A stretch of DNA of 64,000 nucleotides, from positions 254,545,771 through 254,609,770 of the forward strand of contig NC_080571.1 in NCBI RefSeq assembly GCF_030247185.1. The letters are read 5' to 3'. Positions 50,176 to 63,014 of the stretch are shown here, piece after piece. Origin of the DNA: Malaya genurostris. Taxonomy: Eukaryota > Arthropoda > Insecta > Diptera > Culicidae. Position 1 is the stretch's first letter; each line of letters opens with the position of its first letter. Made by a program: the position numbers and the translations under genes. The notes under the pieces were generated by a model. It ran no database searches. It was not told where the DNA came from and was given only the letters and a program-made list of their open reading frames with translations.

Positions 50176-52718
50176 TGATTATTATTTCCAACGATCAGAA
50201 ATTTACAAAAGGTTTTCGACATACTTACAAAATATGAGAAAAAATGTGTATTACCTGTAAAAAAAGGAAAAAAGAAAAAAAACATTAGGTTACATGGTAA
50301 AACTTCCATTCAAGTGTATCATCATACTCAAAATGATCATCTAAACTATAAAACTGCCTATTTAACCTTCCTTGTTCAGCTCTACCTTGTCCTGTTCGTG
50401 ACAGGTGGTACATTTTACCAGTTCATGTTTTGATCTTCTCCCGTCCGTCCCCCTTCAAAAGCCGAATCACACCAAACAATGGTGACATCTTCGTTCCCCA
50501 GCAAGTGTTCGGTTTCACTTTCGATAGTTTCAGCGGACATTAGACCTTCGCCAGAACAGAAGAAGCTAAAGATGGCGCGTGATTTCAGTTTTGTTGTCGC
50601 GAATAACCCCGCAGTCTCTCGAAGGTTGATCAGATAGTGGATCTATTCTATTCGTTACCCACTTGAGCACGAAAATTTGCCTCAATCAACCGTGCCCCGG
50701 CTGATCGAAGCAAACCTACCAGTTTTGCGGTGCTGGTTGGAGGTTCTGTAGTTCACACATCTTCTGCCGTTGTACGAAGTCTCAATGAACGACCGACGAC
50801 GACGACGGAAACCTTTCGGTCGCCCCTTCTGAGCAGGCCAAAGATGCTCAGAGCGATAAAATCATGCTCGATTTCAATAAATATTGTAATTTTTACTGTT
50901 GCCCCTGTGATCACAATACGATTAAACGTGTAATTAAAAGGCTGCATCAGGTGATCATGCAGAATGCGGGGAGAGTTGTCGTTGTGTGAGATCGCGTCGC
51001 GCTTACCTCGATCGTGATCAATTGTGTCGTAAGGATCAAGAGTGAAGCGGTGAGAAACGTTGCGAGGACTATGAATAACAATTCCAGGATTTATTGGTGA
51101 AAAATATACATTTCGATTGAATTTGAAACGCCGTAATAATTAGACACAGAACTGCACAGACACAGTGACATTTAATACAATAGACCTCATAACGGACCTA
51201 CAAGTCCCATATAATTCATCTCATTCATTTTTTGGCGCATTCCGTCGGTTTTTTGTTTCAACCTTGACTTTTCAAAAATAAAAAAAGACCCTGTTTATTG
51301 AGCACATGAAATATGCTATTAACAATGCTAACAGATTGAAGTCAATTATTCATGAAGGTGTGCTGTATGTACTCAGCTGGTCGTTTGAAACAAGTATTTA
51401 ATTTATGAACGATCTCGTTAGTACGTGGGAAGAGTATCAAGGCACTCCGTTAGAAATGGGTGCGATTGATCAAAATAGTACCCGAGACCGAGATATTTTT
51501 CTGCACTCGGTCGTTATTCGAGAAGGTACACACTTCAAGCGATTGCTTGCGTTTAGCATTTCTAGAATTATCCCACTGGCTCAAAGGAGACTTGACTCGA
51601 TCACTCGATTTCGATTCTCCAATCAAGCATTGAGCACCTGCGCATATTGCCTCTTCCAGCAAATTGTCACGATTTGTAGCGCGTTCGATATGATGGAAGA
51701 GAAATCAACCGCTCTTCAGCACATTTAAGTGGTTGTTCAACAAAACGGTTTTTGCATACCTATGCCATGTATGCCAATTCCATCGGTGGCTTCTACCGTG
51801 CATGGGACCCTAATTTTTTTTAATGCTATTTTGTGTTTTCAATTGGTTTATGCTACTCTCAGTTGATGATACCGATTGGCCAACACCAGTAGTGGTATTT
51901 CTATCGCACGTGCAGCTCTTCAACAGGTTCAAGTCGTTGTTTGCGGAGATCTGCTTCGCACCCTGTCTCGTGATCGAGTCAAATTTTGCAACAATTTACC
52001 CAGCGGCAGTCGGATAGCGAGCACTAACCTTTAGTGCAGTTGATCGGGATGTTTCTATAGTTTTTTTCCCATCGCATTGCAATGATTATATAAAGTTCAA
52101 GGCACAACAATGGATCTGCGAAATGCTGTCTTTAAATAGCCTGTGATACTGCAAGGTTGGGTGGGGACAGATCTAGACAGTAATCGAGCGAACTTCGAGT
52201 GCGTTGGTACCTCCGAGTATCGCAGCGAAGAAGTGGGTGGATGGGAGATTTTTCTTCGTTCGCATAAGTTGCCTCCGAAACCAAAGCTGCTGACGACCGT
52301 TACCATGCCTGGTTGGTAACTTGCGGTTGGTGTAAATGGTGTTAAATAGCTGGCTCTAATCATCCATCTAACTGCGTGTCGGTGAGTTTCCCATGAAGTG
52401 ACCTCAAATGGTTAACCGGCAAAAGCGACCAAAAGGGGCCAGCTGCAGTTGATTTAATAACAGAATTATGCTAATTTCCATTGCTAGTGTCATTTAATCT
52501 AGTATCCTACTGTCTCTATGCTTTTTAGAAAATACAAACCGCTACTAATAGCAAACGGTTGTGGTTATTCAGTATCGGATTTTAATTATCAGAATTCGAG
52601 AAAAAATCATGTTTTGCCTTTCTCATAAAGATTACCTGGTAAAACAAGGTAAATTTAACTTGTACTTGATGACGTTTTATCAATAGTACTTAGCCGATAC
52701 TTAGCATACATAATCATT
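50176..52718. other. unique spacer; more GC-balanced from about 50400
   Basis: Repeat-free. A 107-codon open frame at 51405-51728 starts with ATG and is not low-complexity, but has no recognisable motif and a competing open frame opposite. Blocks 50400-51070 and 51800-52400 are the most GC-balanced. No gene supported. Confidence 0.4.
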
Positions 52719-52827
52719 GCACTTAGTACTAGTCATGCAATGATGCTGCACACCAAGAATCGGCTGCGAAGTCTGTAGAAAGGTCAAATTCCACAAAAGA
52801 AATGTAATGCCAAGACTTTGCTTTACG
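52719..52827 (+). mobile_element. tRNA-derived SINE, copy 2 (body only)
   Basis: 'caagaatcggctgcgaagtc', 'aaggtcaaattccac' and 'aatgtaatgccaagactttg' match, in inverse orientation, the body of the SINE at 29199-29290. The tRNA head is missing, which fits 5' truncation. Confidence 0.8.
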
Positions 52828-52994
52828 AACCGACTTCAGCTATTCCGGCTCCCAAATACTAGTTCTGGAAGTATTAGAAAGAGTAATAAAAAAATCCAAA
52901 ATGTACCTAAAATACCTTCCCTCGACTTCTTGTCGGGAATAACAGACTGATGAATGTTTAAAATTTCAAATCGTCATAGAAAGCGACGAAGCAA

Positions 52995-53555
52995 AAACGT
53001 TAAATCTCTTGATGTTGTGGTCGCTTTTCTTTTAGCGCGCGTCTAAGGCACATCAGTTGCGTTCGGTAGCGATCTCCTGTGGTGGTTTCACCCGGTTTTA
53101 AGAGCTCGTAGTAAATCATACCGAGCTGATCCCACCAAATACAAATCATAACCTTGGCGCCGTGAATATTCGGTTTTGCCTTTCACGAAGTTGCATGCCC
53201 GGGCTTTCCCCATGATTTTCTGCGTTTAGGATTATCGTATCGGACCCACTTTTTATCACCGGTTACGATTCGATGTAAAACCCCTTACGATTTTGTCTTT
53301 AAAGCAGTTGCTCACATACAAATAGACGGCGCTCGATGTTCCTCGGTTTCAACTCGTACGGCACCCAGGGCCTTGAGACGTTTTGAAATGGCCTGCTCCT
53401 CACTCCCAACGATTCGGCAAGCTCTTCTTGGGTTTGGCACGAATCTTCATCAAGCAATGGTTCTAGTTGTTCATTTTTGAAGGTTTTTTTTCTTCCACCA
53501 CCATGTTTGTCTTCGACATCGAAATCACCATTTTTAAAACGTTGAAACTACTCTA
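52995..53555 (-). pseudogene. mariner transposase relic 3 (N-terminal half, minus strand)
   Basis: Read on the minus strand from 53555: 'FQRFKNGDFDVEDKHGGGR' (between the two DNA-binding domains), 'QTQEELAESLGV' (helix-turn-helix), 'VTGDKKWVRYDNPKRRKSW' (first Asp; the usual acidic residue after it is Lys here), 'WWDQLGMIYYELLKPGET' and 'GDRYRTQL'. Frame changes and stops are present and the second and third catalytic Asp are absent. It resembles the mauritiana (Mos1-type) subfamily, unlike the other two mariner relics. Confidence 0.9.
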
Positions 53556-53562
53556 TAACTAC

Positions 53563-53841
53563 TATAACTCAAAAAGTAAACATTCGATCTCAAAACCATT
53601 CAATAGCGTTTAGGGTGACGGGGAGACCTTTCATTTGCGACTAGTTTGATCAAAATCGGTCCAGCCATTTCTGGGATCTCGACCTCTTAGTTGACAACAC
53701 ACATACATACACACACGGACATTTTCTCAGTTCGTCGAGCTTAATCGATTGGTATATGACACTCGGCCCTCCGGGCCTCGGAAAAATTTTCTAAAGTTGG
53801 AGCGAATTCTATACCTATTTTTTATATATATAAAAAAAGGT
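53563..53841 (+). repeat. culicine repeat module, copy 2 of a closely matching pair
   Basis: Nearly identical to 44478-44776, from 'tataactcaaaaagtaaaca' to 'tatatataaaaaaaggtaa'. It ends exactly where the second Juan-like copy begins. Confidence 0.9.
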
Positions 53842-54291
53842 AAAACAGGTACGACTTCCAATTCGTCTTCTAACGAAAACAATTTATTGACAGGTAGATC
53901 GACCTCGTCATCATCTTCTTCTAATTTCAGTTATGCTAGTATAACAGGTAAAAATCTACCACATAATTCTTCTAATGTAAATAATCAAAACACAGGACCG
54001 CCTTGCAGTTCATCTTCTAACGAAAACAATTTATTAATAGGTAGATCGGCCATATCATCTTCTTCTAATGGCAGTCTACCTACAAATATTCCTTCAATGC
54101 CATTCGCTTCTTTAAATGAAGTTGATTTAGGCGATATAACTGAAAATAAAATGATCTACCTACAAGATCAACTTTTTCAAATGATCATCCGAATGAATTC
54201 GACTTCATCACTTTTTGAAGCATTTCAAATCGGATGGCAATTTGCAAATAATATTATAATGAATTTCAAATTTAACAGTGATGTTAAATAA
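53842..54291 (+). pseudogene. ORF1 C-terminal part of Juan-like copy 2
   Basis: About 149 residues homologous to the end of ORF1 in copy 1, Ser/Asn-rich, ending '...FNSDVK'. The zinc knuckles are lost with the 5' truncation. The open frame extends upstream to 53749 through the culicine repeat, producing an artificial fusion. It overlaps the ORF2 start by 11 bp, as in copy 1. Confidence 0.85.
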
Positions 54292-56932
54292 TTATTTGAA
54301 TATATTATATTAGAATGCTCGATCTTTGAAATCGAGTGAAGATGAATATTATAATTTTCTCAAAGTTCACAAAATTCATATTGCCATTGTGACAGAAACT
54401 TTTCTTAAACCAAATGTCAAATTGAAAAGTAATCCACATTATGTGGTTCATCGATTTGACAGGTTTACTGGAATGGGTGGTGGAGTTGCCATTTTTGTCC
54501 AACGGCAAATTAAACATTGAATATTACCTTCTTTCAATACTGAATTTTTTGAAAGCTTGGGAATTGAAGTTGAAGCCATTCATGGAATTTATTTCATCGC
54601 TGGAGCATATTTGCCATTCCAATGCACCGGCGAACAATTAAATTTCTTTAAAGGCGATTTGCAAAAACTCACAAGATATCGACCGAAATTTTTAGTAATA
54701 GGGGACTTAAATGCTAAGCATGTCCAGTGGAATTGTAGGCAAAATAACAGTAATGGTAAAATACTTCATAATCAACTCTCAGCTGGTTACTTCACAGTTC
54801 TTCATCCCAGTAATCCTACTTGTTTCTCTTCCGTGAAAAACCCGTCTACAATTGATCTGGTTCTAACGGATCAAAGTCACATTTGTAGTTAACCGATTAC
54901 ACATGCTGACTTTGACTCAGATCATCTTCCTGTAACATTCAGACTTTCCAACGAAGCTATAATGAATCCAATTCGTTCTATATTTAACTATCATAGAGCT
55001 AATTGGTTGGATTACAGATCTCACATTGAAAATCATGTGGATCATGAAACTGTTTTAGAAAATTGTGCGGACATCGACACAGCAATTGATAATTTGAATC
55101 ATTATATTATCGAAGCTAGAAATCTTTCAGTTCCCAAAGCTCAAATTAAATTAAATTCTCCTATCATCGATGACAATCTTCAACTGCTCATTCGGTTGAA
55201 AAATGTTCGTCGACGACAATATCGACGTTCTCGTGATCCTGCTATGAAAAACATAGTTAAGGATTTACAAAAAGAAATTAAACATAGATTTACACTTTTG
55301 CGAAATGAAAATTTCGCTAAAGAAGTTGAACAAATTAAACCATATTCTAAACCTTTCTGGAAACTTTCTAAGGTTCTTAAGAAACCTCAGAAACCAATTC
55401 CTGCTCTCAAGGAAGGAAATCAAATACTTCTTACAAATGGCGAAAAAGCTCAAAAACTTGCTCAGCAGTTCGAGAGAGTACACAATTTTAATTTGAACGT
55501 TGTGAGTTCTATTGAAAATGAAGTCTCACTGAAATATGATCATATTTCAACCCAAGTGTTATCACACGATGACATTATTGAGACGAATTTTGATGAAATT
55601 AAATCAATTATTAGGAAACTTAAAAACATGAAGGCTCCTGGTAATGATGGAATTTTTAATATTCTTATAAAAAATCTTCCCGATGTTGCCTTGAGACTCT
55701 TGGTTAAAATTTTCAACAAGTGTTTTTCATTAGCTTACTTCCCAAAAAGATGGAAAAACGCTAAAGTAATTCCTATCCTCAAACCTGATAAAAACCCAGC
55801 AGAAACATCAAGTTATCGACCAATTAGCTTACTTTCTTCTATTAGTAAACATTTTGAAAAAAATATCTTGTTGAGAATTATGTCTCATATAAATGAGAAT
55901 TCAATTTTTTTACCAGAGCAGTTTGGATTTCGTCATGAACATTCAACTACTCATCAACTTGTCAGAGTAACGAACATGATAAAATCAAATCAATCTTCTG
56001 GGTTATCCACTGGAGTTGCTCTTCTAGACATAGAAAAAGCATTCGACAGTGTTTGGTACAAAGGTTTAATAGCAAAAATGTCTGATTTCCAGTTTCCTAT
56101 TTATTTGATCAAAATGATTCAAAATTATTTAACTGATCGTACTCTTCAGGTTAGCTATCAGAATTGTAAATCTGAATTGCTACCCGTACGAGCCGGTGTT
56201 CCGCAGGGTTCGAGCATAGCTCCAATCTTGTATAATATTTTCACTTCTGATCTTCCAAATCTACCCGTTGGTTGTCAGAAATCGCTATTCTGTGACGACA
56301 CAAGTCTGTTAGCCACAGGTAGAAATCTAAGAGTGATCTGCAGTCGCCTACAAAGGACTTTCAATATTTTCAGTGATTATCTGTCAAAATGGAAAATTAA
56401 ACCAAATGCAGCAAAAACGCAATTAATTATCTTTCCTCATAAGCCAAGAGCTTCTTTTTTTAAACCAAACAATAATCACATTCTCAAATTGAATGGCTTG
56501 GAATTGACATGGTCTGATCAAGCTGAATACTTAGGTTTAACGTATGACAAAAAACTCACTTTCAAGGATCACATTGAAGGAATCCAGGCAAAGTGTAATA
56601 AATATATTAAATGTTTATATCCTCTTATAAACAGAAATTCTAAGCTCTGTCTAAAAAACAAGTTGTTAATTTATAAACAAATTTTCAGACCAGCCATGCT
56701 TTATGCAGTACCAATTTGGTCAAGTTGTTGTTCCACCAGGAAGAAAACGCTTCAGAGGATTCAGAATAATATTCTGAAAATGATTTTGAAGCGTCCTCCC
56801 TGGTTTAGTACAAATGAGTTACACCGTCTCACAAATATAGAACCATTGGATGTAATGTCACATAATATTATAAGCAAATTCCGACAACAATCGATGCAAT
56901 CTTCAATTGAATCGATTCGCTCTCTGTATTAG
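54281..56932 (+). pseudogene. ORF2 of Juan-like copy 2: endonuclease with three stops, RT half open
   Basis: Counting from the ATG at 54281 the coding length is 883 codons, about normal for Jockey ORF2. Against copy 1 three sense codons have become stops: a TAG replacing Trp near 54312, a TGA at 54518-54520, and a TAA near 54892 replacing Glu. From 54962 to 56932 the frame is open for 656 residues and includes RT motifs 'KAPGNDGI', 'SYRPISLLSS', 'LLDIEKAFDSV', 'GVPQGSSIAPILYN' and 'FCDDTSL' (the YXDD box; the FCDD form is, from memory, usual in Juan). No RNase H. The C-terminus ends 'SIESIRSLY'. Dead as an autonomous element. Confidence 0.9.
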
Positions 56933-57162
56933 TTAGTAAGTTAGTATATAAGTTCCTTTTCTTCATTACACAATACAAGTAGGTTTAGAATTTTCCCTAC
57001 ACAAAAATCTCAGAATTGCGGAAGCAAATGATGTCCTCATGGTAATAATCAAATCATATATATAATAGGGCTGAAAAGTCACCACTTGTGGCTGAACACC
57101 CAATTTAAATCTTAATAATTTAATTTCACCCCATATTCCAATAAATAGTTATTTAAAAAAAA

Positions 57163-57240
57163 TCATACGATTTTCATTTCCGGAGTTACAGGGTGATATG
57201 TGAAAAAAAATCCCCTACGAGCGCGTTTCTATACTAGGCT
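57163..57240 (-). repeat. culicine repeat remnant flanking Juan-like copy 2
   Basis: 'ttccggagttacagggtgat' followed by 'atgtgaaaaaaaatcccc', a phrase typical of the family modules. Confidence 0.55.
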
Positions 57241-59988
57241 TTGTAAAAACAAATTAAATCCTTTGAGTTTTTGTTAATTGAATGGATTTTTCAAACACAC
57301 ATTGAAGAACGAGATTCCTATAAAAAACGTGAGCATAAGCTTACGGAACTATCGTCTCTATTAGGGAAAACCATGATTACGGTTTGTAGAGTAATCTTGT
57401 AATTCGATACTCAGCATCGTATTATAAAATTGTTTTTCTATTGACTCAGATTTGCGGCCCACTCAAAATATACGTAATATCGAACAATGCCACACGCATC
57501 GTAAACTTCCAAAACAGGAACTATGAAACCATTAATCAAAAGCACAACGGAATAAAATTAAAGTTGGCAAAATTTCAAAATCAGCCTGAATCGTGCATCA
57601 CATAAAATATCCCCGGACGACAACGAACTTCCTGTACGGCGCATGATGAGATGGCGACAATAATGACTGCTACCCACTTAACCCGACCTATCGTAACAAT
57701 CTGTTAAAACATCGCGGTCGATTGGGATGACGTGTTGAACCCTCCGCTAACCTCGGTGATAAATCGAACGGTACCCAAAGGTTGCACGGTATTTTTTTTT
57801 CGAATCCCGAACGATCGCGGTGACGATAGACCACCTCGTCTACCACATCTTCCTCGGTTGTAGCACACTAATTGGAAAATGGCGGTGATCGATCGTTCAT
57901 CCTATTAATGCAAAACAGATGTCGGACCGGCATGAAATAGTTGAAGTTGGCTTCCTCACAACGCCGAGCCCTGCCAGGCCAGGCCAGACCAGACCAAACC
58001 AGCAGCGACCATCCTAGACACGAGCTGGGCGATAGTATAATGATGTCGATTATGGATTCTGCCTCCACCTCTGACTCCTTCACTGGTTACCTGCCGAAGA
58101 TGGCAGGTGATAAAATTTTAATGTCTTTATTCGGACCCAATCGCACGGTTCGATGTTCGCTACTGGACGTGTGCGACCGGTGGGCGGAGATAAATCGTGA
58201 TTGTGAGGTGTCTTCTCCGGAGGTTTGGTTTTTTTTTCTAAATATAGTACCGCTTGATAAAAGTTGTACGCGATGAAACGAGCATTCGGTCAAAGGTGAC
58301 TGGGCGTAAGCTTACGGCTCCCGTTGAATTTCTATCAATTTTCAATGATGAGTAATATAGTTTCATGTACATAAAATTTGTATCAAGATTGTCTACACAG
58401 AAAAGACAAAAAAATAGCTGCTAAAGAAGGAGATCGGTCGAATGAATTGATTTTTTATTTTATTAATTAGACAGCTTAAATGTATAGAATGACCTTTTAT
58501 GAAAGCGTGCCATTTTTTTGCCAGCCCCTGGGTAATGCTAACCATTTCATGTCAGATTAGAGAATTGAGATGCGAGGAACCATGTCAGTGTCACTCGACT
58601 AAATGGCCGAAAGCAGCCTCGCTTCGAAAATGCCTTATACATTTGTCTGTTCGCAATCGCAGCACGTGGTAGTCAACTTATCTCACTTAATGGCAAGGTA
58701 AACTGGAACCTTTTAATGCCCCCTAGTTGGTGTAGTATCGAACCTCGCCGCAAACTGATCAAGTTTTTTTTTCGCCTTGTTGCAGCTACTAGTGCTGTTA
58801 TTGCCGCCATAAGTAGTGTCTCCACGAGATTTGCAAAACTCGAGCAGCACAACACTTGAATGGCTTGCTTGAGCAGGTAAGAAAAAAAAGCGTTTCAAGA
58901 GAATTGATTTATGCATAAAACCATACGACCGACGAGTGGAGAAAAAAAATCGACTCATTTATACAAATCGAAGCTTGGGCTGGATAGAGTTCAACAAAGA
59001 ACCAAGGGTGTGGCGAGGTACCCCTTCCCGAAAGACCTCGTACCGCTGCAGTCCTGCTACTAAAAGCCACCTTCACTTGGCACTGACAAAGTGGCAACAC
59101 AGAGACCTGATTGTTATACATGTGGGCAACTGTTATAGTTGTTTCGTATCACGTCGATACAATCTGGTAACCTTTAAAAGCCTCACGCGTCCGACCTATG
59201 CAAAATGCCCAGACTCGACCAAACCCGAGCACCGTTCTAATCAGGTTTTTCATTTTAGACTAGTACAACAACTCGGACCTCGGATCACAGGGAAGCCAAA
59301 TCGAATCGCCAATGATCGACGGGGACGGCGGCTTAACCGGCGGGAGAGATAGCGAGTTTAATTACTAAAACTGGCTGAATTTCCTGCTCGCACTGTGGCC
59401 GACGACGGTGCCTTGGGGGCAGCGTTCTTTTATTGATCCGAGCTGTCCGTGTCCGGCATGTAGGTGATAAGTCTTAGGCGATTGAATTGAAATTGGATTC
59501 CTATGTGCGATCTAGATTTCGTAGTGGCATTTAGCAAACGGCGAGAATAATTCGCCACATCCGTGTAAGTCTTTGTTTACGAGAGTTTTCAAGCGCAGAT
59601 TCGGCGTAGGGTGAGGTTCGATCAAATGGATTCTTTGACCGCATAGCAGCCGCAACAGGATCTAAATTGGATACTAGGGTTTGTTCAAGGAGATTTAGTT
59701 CAAATCCACTGACAATGAGATTTGTATCATTGGATGTTTAACGTCAAATTTGATGATGCTAGAATGCTAAGGGAAGAAGAATAATAAACTTGAAAGGTTA
59801 GCCATTCGTTGACTTGTATGCTTTTAACATGGACTGTCGAACAGAAAAAAAAATGTGTGAGATTAAAATCTAATGGAGTCAATCGATACATGGTCCAGAA
59901 TGTATTTCTATTTCTAGGAGCGTGTTTCCAAAATGTATGCTAAGAATTTTACCGAAATGTATCTATATATTAATAATATACTAGCTGA
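57241..59988. other. unique spacer, GC-balanced, no gene supported
   Basis: Between about 57590 and 59600 the sequence is free of recognisable repeats. Open frames at 57941-58276, 58936-59352 and several on the minus strand overlap one another and carry no motif. It contains a run of alternating 'ccaga/ccagg' near 57975. It could hold regulatory DNA or untranslated exons, but nothing shows it directly. Confidence 0.4.
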
Positions 59989-60065
59989 CCCATCGAACTT
60001 CGTCTCACCCAAAAATTATTTGTTCGAATTTATGTTTTCAGCCAGCAGAATTGTCAAACGACTGA
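59989..60065 (+). repeat. head of an insect repeat beginning 'tactagctgacccat'
   Basis: 'actagctgacccatcgaact' is a variant of the head at 23851. The rest of this copy is unlike that body. Confidence 0.5.
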
Positions 60066-60529
60066 GTGGTTAACGTTTGTCTACATTATTTTTCTGATTA
60101 CTCAACTTACAATCAACGGACACTCGACGCAGATTCGCTTTAGCTAAAAAAGAAGTGCCACCAAAAATTAATGTGAAGATGTGAAATACTTCTGTTAAGC
60201 AAAAATTGAGCAAATGCACAGATTGTCATGTCATCACACTCAAATTGGATTACCGATCTCAGCTGATCAAACCTCAGTAGCTGACATTTCCAGTAAAAAT
60301 TTCATTTCATCATAGCGGTACCTTCGGGCAGTCGAATGAGAACGGTAGTTCCCCTATTCTAAACTCATCGAAAGATAAAAAAATACCGAATGAAGTTTAG
60401 TGCGATCCTTTCAGTCAACGCACTGAACAAAGACCCCTTTCTAATGGCTGCGACATAATGAACGTTTTCTCTTCCAGATGTAATTCTTGCTTCCGGTAAT
60501 CGATAAAAATACTCACTGACCAGAATTTT
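60066..60529. other. spacer, nothing recognised
   Basis: Short AT-rich sequence between a repeat head and the I-clade relic. Confidence 0.35.
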
Positions 60530-61797
60530 GTATTGATGAACTTAACACAATTTTAAGATATATTCCTATCCGTGACACCCTCCTAAATGTCCCGGACTCA
60601 ATTCTATTTTTCGACACATCCATGCAGCGCGAAGTGCGTGGAATCCCGGAACACCTACGCTCGATGGAAATCCCAAAAATATTTTCAAGTAAGTTCAAGC
60701 ATATTGACTCTGAGAAAATGGACGGATCACGAATTGAAGAGGCTACTGGGTTTGGTATTTTCAACAAAAATGTTCATTTAGGCTTCGAGAACCTGCATCT
60801 GTTTATATAGCAGAGTTAGCAGCAGTTCATTATAGTTTGAGTGTAATCGTCACATTATCTCCAAACCTTTATTTTTCTTCACAGATAGTCTGAGTGCAAT
60901 TGAAGCCATTCGTTCAAACGCTGCTGGCAAAAATGAACCATTTTTCTTGGGCAAAATAAAACAGTGCAATGAAATTACAGACAATGAAATAGCCGATATT
61001 TTAGCCAAACCTGGTGCTATTGAGGGTGAAATTTCTGAGAGACCGATTGCTTCCAACGAATTCTATAGCGCGTCTCGCCAAAAAACACTTGCCAGCTGGC
61101 AAGCTTCTTGGGATAAAGATGATCTGGGTCGGTGGATGCACTCAATTATTCCTAAAATATTGACAAAAACATGGTTCAGGGGACTGGATGTGAGTAGGGA
61201 TTTCATTCGTGTGATGTCCAGACTCATGTCCAATCACTACACGTTAGATGCACATCTCCTTCGAATTGGACTTTCCGAGACTAATCATTGTGCTTGTGAC
61301 GAAGGTTACCGCGATATTGACCATGTAGTTTGGACATGCATAGTATCGTGATGTCATATCTCAACTAATAATTTCCTTGCGTACCCTTGCGTAGACTATC
61401 CAATGTCCCAGTTCGCGACATTCTTGCTTGTCATGACCTTCCTTTCATGAAACTTCTTTATCATTTCATTAAGCCCATTGTAGTTCTAATTTAAATTTTA
61501 TTTTATGTTAGACTGTTTTCTCTTCCATGCGTTCAACCAATAGCCAACTATATGGTATTGAATACAAACAAACCTGAAATAGTTATAAGATCATGTACAA
61601 AATAAATGTATTTTATTTAATGTAATTTAAAATAGCAACTCGCTTGATAAAAACAGTGTTTAGATTAACTAATGAATACCAACATACTAATATGATATTC
61701 GAAATGTATTAGGTTTAAACTACTATGTATTGTGGATGCCACGGCGAAGAAAAACTTATGTCTATTGCCTATGCAATAAACGTATATACGAGAAAAA
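60530..61797 (+). mobile_element. 5'-truncated I-clade retrotransposon relic
   Basis: Starts within the end of ORF2 and continues through a ~400-bp 3' UTR to 'gcaataaacgtatatacgag' and a short A run near 61797. It belongs to a family related to, but distinct from, the full-length element at 10354; proteins align with obvious similarity but many substitutions. No target duplication identified. Confidence 0.82.
60560..61500 (+). pseudogene. ORF2 C-terminal remnant (RNase H and tail) of the I-clade relic
   Basis: Pieces in changing frames: 'FFDTSMQREVRGIP', 'DGSRIEEATGFGIF' (the RNase H first Asp retained, preceding residues deleted), 'AELAAVHYSLSVI', 'FTDSLSAIEAIRS', then a jump from 'FLGKIKQ' to 'NEIADILAK' that removes the stretch holding the 'VPSHC' catalytic His in the intact element. 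The segment 60947-61351 is open and carries 'SRDFIRVMSRLMSNHYTLDA' and the 'CACDEGYRDIDHVVWTC' motif. Non-functional. Confidence 0.87.
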
Positions 61798-61851
61798 AAC
61801 ACAATGTTGAAGAGTTTCTCTTCTACAGTTGTTCATTCAGTATAGTAGGAA

Positions 61852-61948
61852 ATATTGACAATTTGTATTTAGCCCAAGTTATCAAAAGTTCATAAAAAAT
61901 ATTTGACAATTTGTATTTAGCCCAAGTTATCAAAAGTTCATAAAAAAA
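61852..61948. repeat. tandem duplication of a ~48-bp unit
   Basis: 'ttgacaatttgtatttagcc...caaaagttcataaaaaa' occurs twice with almost no change (about 61853-61900 and 61903-61948). Recent local duplication. Confidence 0.92.
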
Positions 61949-63014
61949 TATTTGACTTAAGCAGCATACAACGCATTCTGAACAGTCCGTTTTTAAGGAA
62001 TTACTCACACTTGAATGTTTACCAGACACAACAGAACAAACTTTGAGGCATTTCCTTGTACAGCTTTTAAGCAGAACTTTTTCTGTACGTTCAAGTTGCC
62101 AAAAAGTACCACGCGTACTTTAGAGCTCTAATGAAGTGGACATTTTTCAGGTACTGTGGTACTTTAGGTTGCTTGGAGAGACATTCTTCACAGAATATTT
62201 AATAGAAAATGGTAGTCTCATTCCATTATGGTAATCATCTTGAACATTGATCTAATTGTTTCGTATTATGTGCGCTTAGTGTAATCTAAAACATTCGAAA
62301 GCAAAATGCAGGGAAAATCTCGTAGTTTGACCTTAGCGCTTCTACAGCACAATCTTTACATTGATTCATTGAAATATTTACGTACACAATGATCAATATT
62401 ATTTATCTGACTCCATTACACACAATTTATCAACTGGTGAACGATAACATAGTTTTTTTTCTTGCCAGCAATAATTTTGATACCCAATTAAGCACGAGGT
62501 TCGAAATGAAGAATCACGTGAATCAAGCATGCATGTGAAATCTCCACACAAAACAACTCGTTCCCGGGTAGATGTAAATAATAAACAACGATCAAAATAA
62601 CAACAAATGTTACAAACATATCTTGTATTGATGTTTATGTGCTGTTATAGCGATACTTGATATTTTTTTGATATTTCATCGAAGGAATCTAGAAAATATA
62701 CAATACCAGCTTAACGTCAAAATTAGTTTTTATAACTTATTTGGTTACCGGTGAGTTATTTCATTAAGTACAATTGAATCACAAGCTCCACCTTTAAATG
62801 AAACTCTATTTGAATAAACTACATCAGCATCCGATTAGGTAAATGCTTATGATATTATTTTATTCTGAATGCTAGAATGCCAATGAACTGAAAAACTCGT
62901 CTTCTATAAATATTTTGTTCTTGCTTTGATATTACAATGACAGAATTTTATATTTTGTTGCTATTTTCTCATGCAGATTTCGTTATGATTTTTGATATTT
63001 CAACTCTTATTTAT
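61949..63014. other. spacer, nothing recognised
   Basis: AT-rich, without ORFs or shared repeats. Confidence 0.4.

Larger units (their letters stand above)
53842..57162 (+). mobile_element. Juan-like (Jockey clade) retrotransposon, copy 2, 5'-truncated
   Basis: Begins inside ORF1 (equivalent to about base 237 of copy 1), joined to the culicine repeat, and runs through ORF2 and a ~230-bp 3' UTR to 'ccaataaatagttatttaaa', with a short A run at the end. The sequence beyond 57162 ('ttccggagttacagggtgat') is again culicine repeat, so it inserted in or next to such a repeat. I could not find a clear target duplication. 5' truncation is typical of this mechanism. Confidence 0.92.

Noticed and set aside
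51405..51728. 107-codon ORF as a host gene
   Set aside because: No recognisable motif, and an open frame of similar quality lies on the opposite strand.
53749..53841. N-terminal extension of the Juan-like ORF1 in copy 2
   Set aside because: This part is culicine repeat sequence read through by chance up to the truncation junction.
57941..58276. 111-codon ORF as a host exon
   Set aside because: It does not begin with ATG, overlaps other open frames on the opposite strand, and contains a composition-biased start.
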